Below are positions 55,332 to 64,000 of a stretch of 64,000 nucleotides of DNA, one piece after another; the stretch's first letter is position 1; each line of letters opens with the position of its first letter. Location of the stretch: positions 32,951,275-33,015,274 of the forward strand of contig OZ020308.1 of NCBI GenBank assembly GCA_963971305.1. The letters are read 5' to 3'. Both the position numbers and the translations under genes were made by a program. Below the pieces are notes generated by a model. The model was given only the letters and a program-made list of their open reading frames with translations. It had not been told where the DNA came from and ran no database searches. Origin of the DNA: Arcuatula senhousia (taxonomy: Eukaryota; Mollusca; Bivalvia; Mytilida; Mytilidae).

Positions 55332-56855
55332 AACAAGAGGCTCCCAGGAGCCTGAATCGCTCACCTGGTCTTGATGTTGACCCTTTACTTTTGTAGAGCT
55401 AAATGAGCTGAACGTTTAAGCAAGCAACAGCTTTTCTCTACCTGCAATAGTTTTCATTCTATAGGCCAAAAACACCATTTTTCACCTATAAGGGGCCATA
55501 ACCCCTATAAGGAGTCATCTGACAACTTCGACCCTATGAAGACTTTTGTAGAGCTAAATGAGCTGAACATTTAAGCAACCAACAGCTAATCTCTATCTGC
55601 AATAGTTTTCATTCTGTAGGCCAAAAACATGAAAAATGGCTATTTTTCAGGGGCCGTAACCCCTATAAGGGATCATCTGACAACTTCAACCCTATGGAGA
55701 ATTTTGTAAAGCTAAATGAGCTGAACATTTAAGCAAGCAACAGCTAATCTCTATCTGCAATAGTTTTCATTCTGTAGGCCAAAAACATGAAAAATCGCTA
55801 TTTTTCAGGGGCCGTAACCCCTATAAGGGGTCATCTGCCAACTTCGACCCTATGGTGAATTTTGTAGAGCTCAATGAGCTGAACATTTAAGCAAGCAACA
55901 GCTAATCTCTATGTGCAATAGTTTTCATTCTGTAGGCCAAAAACATGAAAAATGGCTATTTTTCAGGGGCCGTAACCCCTATAAGGGATCATCTGACAAC
56001 TTCAACCCTATGGAGAATTTTGTAAAGCTAAATGAGCTGAACATTTAAGCAAGCAACAGCTAATCTCTATCTGCAATAGTTTTCATTCTGTAGGCCAAAA
56101 ACATGAAAAATCGCTATTTTTCAGGGGCCGTAACCCCTATAAGGGGTCATCTGCCAACTTCGATCCTATGGAGACTTTTGTAGAGCTAAATGAGCTAAAC
56201 ATTTAAGCAAGCAAAAGCTAATCTCTATCTGCAATAGTTTTCATTCTGTAGGCCAAAAACATGAAAAATTGCTATTTTTCAACTTTAAGGGGTCGTAACC
56301 CCTATAAGGGGTCATCTGACAACTTCGACCCTATGGAGACTTTTGTAGAGTTAAATGAGCTGAACATTTAAGCAAGCAACAGCTAATCTCTATCTGCAAT
56401 AGTTTTCATTCTGTAGGCCAAAAACATGAAAAAATGCTATTTTTCACCTTTAAGGGGCCGTAACCCCTATAAGGGGTCATCTGACAACTTTGACCAAATG
56501 GAGACTTTTGTAGAGCTTTTGATGCTGAATCAGTAGCGTGGCCTCAGATTTCCTCTATCTCTTATACTTTTTGATTTATAAGCCAAAAACAGTAGTCTGA
56601 CCCCCCTAGTCTATTTTTAGTAACGGCGGCCATGTTTTTTAACAGATTAAAAATCAAAACACAAGTTTGGTGCAGGACACCCTAAGGATCATTCATACCA
56701 AGTTTCAGTAAATTCTGTTTGGTAGTTTCAGAGGAGAAGATTTTTGAAAAATTGTTAACAGACGACGACGACGACAGACGACGACGACGACAGACGACGA
56801 CGACGGACGCCAAGTGATGGTAATAGCTCACATGGACCTTCGGTCCAGGTGAGCT
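55332..56855 (+). mobile_element. F1 element, copy 4 (short-unit core)
   Basis: Closely similar to copy 3 at both ends and in its units, with a (GAC) tract at 56759-56812 and a 3' hairpin TGGACCTTCGGTCCA (56833-56847). It lies 56 bases after F2 copy c. Confidence 0.8.
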
Positions 56856-57213
56856 AAAAAGTCCAAAATATCAATTGCATAAAACAGGTAAATGACCAAC
56901 AAATTATATAAACACTTTGTCCTTAAGTCCAGACAGATCTATTGATACATATATCTGTTCAATGGAAAATGAACTTGAACTTTTGGGATGAAGTGATAAG
57001 TGATGGATTGAAAGGGGGACAGGGGCAGTGGCCTCCCTTGATCCTTATGAAAAAGAAAATTTATGTATATATAGGTAAGCAGTGGAGCATGATAAGGCCC
57101 AGACCCATCTTTGGTCAGTCAATGGTTGAACCTCCACCCCCTAGCAAAATGTCTCAACCTGCAACATATAAAGCATAATTTACTGGCAACTATTTTCCAA
57201 AATACTACTTAAC
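56856..57213. other. Intron 1 of the TLDc gene, 5' part
   Basis: No exon or repeat recognised. Confidence 0.35.
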
Positions 57214-57261
57214 ATGAATTTCATTTGTAGTCTTAACATCTTCACTGTCTTCTGAAGCCAT
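57214..57261 (-). CDS. Possible first coding exon of the TLDc gene
   Basis: AAAAATGG start context, then MASEDSEDVKTTNEIH and the donor gttaag at 57213-57208. Phase 0 fits exon 2. There is no further support; another upstream exon could be the true start. Confidence 0.3.
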
Positions 57262-57801
57262 TTTTATTGAAATTGGACCAAGGTCCGTAAATTGCCTGGA
57301 CCTTGCATTAAACTTTAAAATAATAAGTTAAAGCACAAAGGCTTTTGAACTTAAAATCACCTTTGAAATCATGAACCAATATGAAATTAGAAAAATCGAA
57401 ACCTTAATATTGACATTATGATACTGAACTCGATCTCACTTTTGGACCAAAGTCATGGACAATGCAAACCAAACAAAGCATGGTCAGTGGTCATTTAAAA
57501 TTTTATCTAAGGTCTAAAGAGATTAATCTCATTCCCATGTTTATCAATACGATATAAATTTGGACATAACCTTACAAACTTTCAATGCATTTTTTATTGT
57601 CCTGTGTTTGAATTCAAAGCTAGTAGTTTAGAATAGTGATAAATGATTTTTATTTGATGGATAGAGTAAAAAAATATACTTGGAATTCTTAGGAAATGGA
57701 CCAAAGTCTGTTAAGCAATAGACAGACAGTCTTCTAAAAGATTACTAGTATTTTAATATCTAAAATGTTCTAGTTCTTTGGAATTATTTTCTGTGCAGAA
57801 A
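57262..57801. promoter_or_regulatory. Interval between the divergent TLDc and Rab genes
   Basis: About 540 bases separate the two divergent candidate starts. The Rab start exon is preceded by an acceptor-like ATTATTTTCTGTGCAG (57782-57798), so a 5' UTR exon may lie in this interval. No clear TATA box or CpG-rich stretch. Confidence 0.3.
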
Positions 57802-58168
57802 ATGAGTGTGGGACTTTGCACAACTTTCACTTCAGGAAACTCGACTGTTTCTGCCAAACAACAGAAAAAGTATGCGTCAATTATATCAGGTGTGGGGAAA
57901 TCTGATTCGCTACTTTCGATTCCTGAGAGCCAAAGGATAAAATACTACATAAAAGTGATTCTACTAGGCGATTCAGGTGTTGGTAAAACATCATTGCTCC
58001 AGTCTTATTGTCAGTGCTCTGAATGCAATGCAAATCAGTTACTTTCAAGACTAACTATGGAGGGCCGAAAGGGTCAATCTCGAATTTATATGGGAAGCCA
58101 AAAGTGTCATACAAACCTACTACAAATTGATGGAAGTATGATTCAGCTAAGAATACATGACACAGCAG
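57802..58168 (+). CDS. Atypical Rab GTPase, exon 1
   Basis: Small GTPase of the Rab family, acting on membrane traffic. The chosen ATG (57802) follows an acceptor-like sequence; an in-frame ATG at 57778 would lie inside that tract. The exon encodes an N-terminal extension of about 48 residues (MSVGLCTTFTSGNS...), then IKVILLGDSGVGKTSLLQSY (P-loop, intact). The switch I region is longer than usual (QCSECNANQLLSRLTMEGRK and onwards) and lacks a clear TIGxDF motif. It ends in LRIHDTAG (G3) at donor gtaaat, phase 1. Total protein 269 residues over three exons. The subfamily is not recognised. Confidence 0.85.
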
Positions 58169-59249
58169 GTAAATAAATAGAAACCTTACATTCACCTGTG
58201 TGAGACTTGTATGACTGTCAAGTCAAGGTTTTTAAATGATGGTTACATGTATCAAGATACATGTACGTATATCAAAATACATGTTCATCTCCGAAAGTAT
58301 ATAAAGTCGTCTCAAAGTTATTGGGTTATATAGGTACATTTGTCCTTGTATGTTGGATAAAAAGATATTGAATGACTATAAAATCTTATACCCATGCAGT
58401 CTACATCAATTTAATGAGATTAAAATGAAAACTACAATTCTTAAAGATATAACGGCTTAAATAGGTGAAAAATTGTATACATGTAATGATTTCCATGCAG
58501 TCAAATCCATAGGTAAATGCCTTATGCAGCATCTGCAAATATTGCAGGTGTGGAAGATTATCATTTAGTGTCAAGAAATAAAGAATTCATATTTTAATAT
58601 TACCACTCCTTAAGGTAACTCATGTTTATTTAAAATTGCATTAATAACACCAGTGAACAATGGATCTAAACATTTTAAACATTGAAAATGTGTGGCAAGC
58701 AAATCTTTATGCATGTTGTCATGTATATTTGCATATCTTATCAAATAGTGTAATAAAATTCTATATTACCATTAGAACTTAAGCTTGCTTCTGGAAGATT
58801 TTGGTAAAGAGTTAATAAACATGATAAACAATATCAATGTAATATTTATTGTTAAGGCCATTATTTACTTAATCTTTTACAAAAACATATGAGTAGTTTC
58901 ATGTAATGAGCCAAAAAATAGAACTTAAACTGTAATCAAATTTTCCGAACATTAAATTATAGAAATTAGGATTTGAGATTTGCTTGTCAGAATCCTTGAT
59001 TTCTAGTTTTGTTTTATTTATCCAATACAAAATTCCTCTGAATTTCACTTGCCCAAAAGACTCAAATGGATTTTTATTTCGCAGACTAAAATTATACCAC
59101 CACATGAACATAGTTACTAAAATGTCTTTAATTTGCCTGCCTATTAAAATAAAATATTTAAAAAAGAATCTGTTGAAAATTCAATTTGACATTGCATGAT
59201 TCGTATACAAGACTGCTTTAATTTTTTGTTATTTCTATGCTTTTAACAG
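58169..59249 (+). other. Intron 1 of the Rab gene
   Basis: AT-rich; no feature recognised. It ends in TATGCTTTTAACAG. Confidence 0.6.
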
Positions 59250-59358
59250 GTGAAGAACGCTACAGAAGTATTACCCCCTCATACTATAGAGGAGCTCATG
59301 GCTGTCTCCTCCTGTTTGATGTCACAAAAACGCAAAGTTTTGAAAATGTCATACACTG
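59250..59358 (+). CDS. Atypical Rab GTPase, exon 2
   Basis: Encodes [36 protein letters not shown] and the start of Trp. [13 protein letters not shown] is the Rab-specific switch II signature. The residue after DTAG is Glu (GEE) where most Rabs have the catalytic Gln (GQE). Acceptor TTTTAACAG, donor gtaagt; phase 1 in, phase 2 out. Confidence 0.88.
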
Positions 59359-59879
59359 GTAAGTTTCAGTCTGATTAAAATCAGACCTTTTAAGACACTT
59401 GCTCCGGTTTATTAATTTCTCGCATTGGGCTGTGTTTAGTTTGTTAAAATCTTTGACAGAACAGGGGGCATGAAAATGGGGTGAGAGGAACAGGGAGGGC
59501 GGATTGGGGACCACCCTGTCCTGTGACCTCCCCACCATTACATACAAAATTGATGAAACAGTCAATGAAAAGATATTCAAACAATTCAATACTTAATGTA
59601 TAATATACTTAAGATAACTGTTTCTTACAAAATAATGAACAGACTTTATGAAACACAAACATAATTTTCCTGTTCAAAACATACACCTTGTTGTGACACA
59701 GTTAAAAAAATTGCTCATCTTGCACTTTTTGTAATGGTAAAAACATGAACTGCAATTAACAATCTTATTGATTCTTTAAACAAATTGCAAAACATAACCT
59801 TGTTTAAATCAGGTGTGCAAATCCCAGATACATGTGTATGCACAGTAAGATATTCCTATCCACCTATTTATTTTTTCAG
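59359..59879 (+). other. Intron 2 of the Rab gene
   Basis: No feature recognised. It ends in a good tract, CTATTTATTTTTTCAG. Confidence 0.6.
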
Positions 59880-60213
59880 GCTTGAGGATCTGAAACAATA
59901 CTCATTGAACCCAGAAAACCTTGTCAAAATACTAGTTGGAACAAGATGCCATGACAACCAACAAAGGGAGATAACATTTGAAAAAGCACAAACTTTAGCT
60001 ACCAATATGGATATTCCTTATATTGAAATTAGCTCCGCCGAAAACTTTAACGTCACAAACTGTTTTGAGAAAATAGCTACTGAAATTATACAAACATTTA
60101 ATAAGAATCCATCTGTGTACAGACATACAGACATGAAAACTGAAAATTTGATAAAAACATTGAAAAGAGGAAAATATGAAAGAGATGAAATAAAAGACAA
60201 ATGTTTTTGTTAG
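59880..60213 (+). CDS. Atypical Rab GTPase, exon 3
   Basis: Encodes LEDLKQYSLNPENLVKILVG, TRCHDNQQREITFEKAQTLA and IEISSAENFNV onward to the stop at 60211. The G4 site, normally NKxD after 'VG', reads TRCHD; G5 reads SSAEN instead of SAK. The C-terminus DKCFC is a CxC motif for double geranylgeranylation, so membrane attachment is kept. The frame continues in phase 2 from exon 2. Confidence 0.88.
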
Positions 60214-63200
60214 TACCATTGTCAAATGGTAGCTTGATGGATCAGTGAAAGTGATAACATTATGATCCAATCCATGCTTTAAGAGATATATTTTATAAAT
60301 ATATTGTGCTTTAAATATTTTAGTGTTGATTTGTTTGCCATAGGTATAGTATAGATTCTTTATGTTCTGAGATTTGAGGGCTACCTGTTACATTGTATAG
60401 GCGAGCATTGCATGGTTTAATTATTTACTTTTCTGTTATACTTGGCAATTTGGCATATAAAGGTGTGGTTTAATAGTTCAGTCCGTTCCTTTGAAAATTT
60501 CGGAGGTAGCCAGAATTATTGAACACTGCAACTGTACAACAAAACACTAGTCAGTGAACAATGAAAAAGTCACAAGAGGTTATCAGTCAGAATGAATTTC
60601 TAGCTGCCCCAAGCTTGGGGCTACCTGTTAAAGGCAAGACCTTGTTGATATGCTATTTTGCAATAACTTGGAAACTTGGCATAAATGTGCGGCTTACATC
60701 TGTAATCTTGAATTTGTGTTGTTTTTTTGTTTTTTTTCAAGTCAATGGTAATTTTGTATAGTTTGTATCTATATCAGACTTGATTGTTTGCTTTGTACAC
60801 AAAAATCTGTACCCTAACAGTAATGCAGTAAACAGCTGATGTTAAGTAGCCAGAAAAGATAGAAATTAAATGAAGAAGATGAAATTACTTGGTACAGCAT
60901 TCTGAGTATGAAAAAGATTAAACAGCAGAGTAATATCTGCTTTAACTCCAGCAGAGTTTTTGAAATTTGCCAGACCTGCAGGACCAGCCAGCTAAAAACT
61001 GCCAGATCCTGCCGAAAATTTCAATCATATACATGCAAAATAATGGAAAAAGATGGTCTTCAAAGCATTGGGTCCGGCTAAACTAAAACCAATTTCAAAA
61101 ACTCTGCTCCGGATGAAAATAAAAGGAAGGGCCATAATTCTGTTTGACAGATCTTTTTTTAACTTCATTTCAGTTTGAATTTCATAAATAATTTACTAGT
61201 ACAGTTGAAAATGTAATTAAAAAGAGGAAGTAAATCACGATTACATCTTTAATATTCACAAACATGTTTGTTATGTCACCTGAGCAATATTGCATAATTT
61301 ACATGTACATGTAGTACATGATTAGCATTATTCAACTTCATTGGTACAAAACAGGAAAAAAATTGTTTTACATAAATCCAATACATCACATAGATCTAGA
61401 CATATTTTAAGAACAAAACTATTACAATACAATATAAAAAACACTTCCTGTGGTTTGATGTTTTTAAATATATACATTGTACCATGATTAGTGTCCGGCA
61501 TGTTTACTTTATATCTTTTTTTTCTTTCAGAACCCCCAGATCCATCCCATGATGGCATCTGAGAAACATTTATGAAAATCTATATAGCATTTGGTCAACC
61601 AGAACAAATGTTATTGCAGGAGCAATTAAAATACTGGCAATTTGACCCTCTTTTAAGTCCTTAGTTTCTGAATTTATTAGGGACCCCTTAAATCAATCCT
61701 ATTCATCATTTCATGGTAAGAGACATCACTGTAAAATGTCAAAGCAATTGGATAACTATTATAAAGCTATTGTGGGAACACTTAAGTTAACAGACACCAA
61801 TGATTGATGATGACGCAGACGACAACAACAACTGCATCATAACAAAACCTGTCCACCAGTTGCAGTCCTGAAAAAAATGCCTTCTTAAACTTCTGACTTT
61901 TCTTGGACACACTTGGTCTTGACCTTGTCTGAAATTACTAGTCAAACTCAATTAAAAGCCAATTAAATCCATTGTACATTAATACCCTGTTATACATGTA
62001 TCTAATATAGCCAATATTTTCAATTTAGATCAAAAACATCTAAGTAATCAGAGTTAGTGTAACACATTTGAAGAGTTTGTTTTTTCTACTCTTCATACAA
62101 TATAAATGGCAACTATTATTAATCATAGAAAAAAATCAAGTTTTATACCATCTCAAATGATTTACCGGTAGTAACATGTAGTACATGTTCTGGTTAACTA
62201 CACAATTTATATCTATGGTTTAAGGTGCGGATTCAAACAGGGGCGCACCCGACGCGACCCCCCTAAAATGTGACAAAATGATTTTTTCCCCCATGAAATC
62301 AATAAAAAAAGGCCAAAAATTTTCAAATATTCAATACCCATGCCCCCTCTAATCGAAAATCCTGCATCCGCGCCTGGGTTTATAAGCTTATTAATACATG
62401 TACTATAAAGTCAGACATACTTTTGGTAGTGAATTTAGAACTTTTGCAGGGGCTATTACATGTTACTGACCTACGATTGGTGCAAATTGCCTTATAATGG
62501 GCTTCAATAATTACTTATGCAGGAGTCTTACCCCTTTGCTCTGCGTCTCTTGAATTCACTTCGTAATAAAATCTTTTTTTCAAAGTCCGGAACTTCATAA
62601 CTACAGTCTAGACTTTTAAGCTACATGTATCATTCATTACGGTCATTTTGCTGTATACATGGTATAATACTAGATTTATAAATGTATTTAAAGCATTAGG
62701 TTAATTATAATCATGGAGTGATGAAGTAACTTTCTTTAAAAACCTTGAATAAATATATTACATTTGGTACAAAAGAGTGAAAGGTTAATGACTGGTCACT
62801 ACTATTTTGAAATACATGTAACATGTCTCAGAGCTGTAACAACTAGCCACATGTACATGTATGTCACACTTGGCTTACCCTCTATTTAAAATCCGTAAAA
62901 AAAAAAGAATAATGCAAAACCAGTTAAATCTGGATTTTAATTTGTATAGAGGTTAATAAAGGAACAACTGTCCCATTTATGGTACACTTAAGACATTGAA
63001 CAAAATATTTTAAAAATTAGTAACTAAAATGTCATGAATGTATAAATTAATATTACTGTTGGACAATGAATATATATTATTTGGTTAAAGCAAAAATATG
63101 CTACAATTTAAGAAATATAAATAATAAAATTGTAAATATAAAAAAGAAAATTAGGGAAAAAAAAGGTTAATTTAACAAAGGACCAGGACTACAACAATAA

Positions 63201-63787
63201 AAGTTTTAAAATATTCTTTTCAAGAAATACAAAAAACAACAACAGATTTTTACAAAATAGAAATATAGTCAAAAGTATACTGGTATGCATGTTGGTTCAT
63301 ATAATATCTATTTATTTTATTCCACCATGTTTTTTCCTGATTATTCTAAATAGTAAGGATATTAAAAATGATGTGGCAACTCCAAAGAAAATTTAAATTT
63401 AATCCCAAAAGCAAGTACATTTGTACATTTAAGATGACTTTAGGATATCCTGTTACTTTCCAAGTCAATAAACTTTTGAATTTAAATTAAAGTCATGACA
63501 GGTATTAAATACATTTTGTGTACCTGAAATATATTTTGAAATGATGGTTACTCATCAAAGTAGAATTTTCAATTTACTCAAATGCACGCTAGTTGTATGA
63601 TTTTTTAATTTCAAATTAAATGTCAAGTTTATATTAAGATGAAATCATAAAGTACATAAATGCTGAATTATGACCTTTGCATGATGTACCGTAATGTAAA
63701 ACCCCTAATATCTTATGTACATTTGGAAAAAATAGAGAATGGTGCAATTACTCTTGTACATGTAGTTAGTCACCATTCAAAACCAAA
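60214..63787. other. 3' flank of the Rab gene and intergenic DNA
   Basis: No gene recognised. An acceptor-like tract at 61517-61531 is followed by only a short frame. About 61575-61870 ends 'gacgcagacgacaacaacaa', like the tail of an eroded F3-type element. Two 'ggggctacctgtta' / 'gggctacctgttac' words occur (60378, 60616). Confidence 0.4.
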
Positions 63788-63845
63788 AGAAGAAGAAGAA
63801 GAAGAAGAAGAAGAAGAAGAAGAGGAAGACGAGGAAGAAGAAAAC
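63788..63845 (+). repeat. (GAA)n microsatellite
   Basis: About twelve GAA units, then GAGGAAGACGAGGAAGAAGAA. It makes a spurious poly-Glu frame. Confidence 0.9.
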
Positions 63846-64000
63846 AAAGAATATGGACATAATTCAGTAAATACATGTATATATGCAAGGCAAAACCAAA
63901 ACCTGAATTACAATAATTAAATTCCATTAATTTTATCCCCCCTAAAGACCATGATGGCCAGGACATTGCATATATCATGTATATCAGATCATATCACTGT

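Noticed and set aside
61328..61558. Additional Rab exon or separate gene near 61530
   Set aside because: An acceptor-like tract exists on the plus strand, but the frame after it is short and the Rab protein already ends in a CxC motif at 60213.
63660..63920. ORF with a poly-glutamate tract
   Set aside because: It is produced by the (GAA)n microsatellite; the flanking residues show no family and no splice or start support.

Overview
The window is eukaryotic. It has AT-rich non-coding DNA, spliced genes with GT-AG introns, TTAGGG-type repeats, tRNA-derived SINEs and tandem-repeat mobile elements like those described from bivalve molluscs. The gene content (a short-chain collagen C4-like secreted protein, a TLDc-domain protein and a Rab GTPase) and the repeat style fit a marine bivalve such as a mussel, clam or oyster relative. 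That assignment is inference.

Layout. 1-3053: family-B DNA polymerase of Polinton/Maverick type, cut by the window edge and broken by a one-base frame change near its N-terminus, followed by a degenerate telomere-like array (3290-3490). 3.8-6.5 kb: a long tandem-repeat element sitting inside a split palindromic element. 7588-18450 (minus): a complete three-exon short-chain collagen C4-like gene with an in-frame TGA at codon 40. Its introns hold a fold-back element with a nested TTAA-flanked element, and two long-terminal-inverted-repeat transposons (11134-16002 and 16119-17346), each bounded by a 9-bp direct repeat.

25451-57261 (minus): a gene of about eleven exons for an EF-hand-like plus TLDc protein of about 420-470 residues with MEAK7-like architecture. 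I joined the exons by splice signals and phase; only the first exon is weak. Exon 2 has tandem duplications over both of its splice sites, and exon 5 has a decayed tandem copy. Its largest intron holds a nearly intact CR1-like non-LTR retrotransposon (41968-48363). 57802-60213 (plus): a three-exon atypical Rab GTPase, divergent from the TLDc gene.

Most remaining DNA consists of at least eight families of non-coding elements with one plan: a short 5' terminus, a core of tandem 110-480 bp units, a GAC/GACG microsatellite, and a 3' hairpin (often with a TTCG loop) that repeats the complement of the 5' end. This matches what is known of Pearl/HINE (Helentron-related) elements of bivalves. In two families, copies with the same termini carry different core units, which suggests a modular element. 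That system, the splice-site tandem duplications and the two long-TIR elements are the most notable points. All alignments were made by eye.
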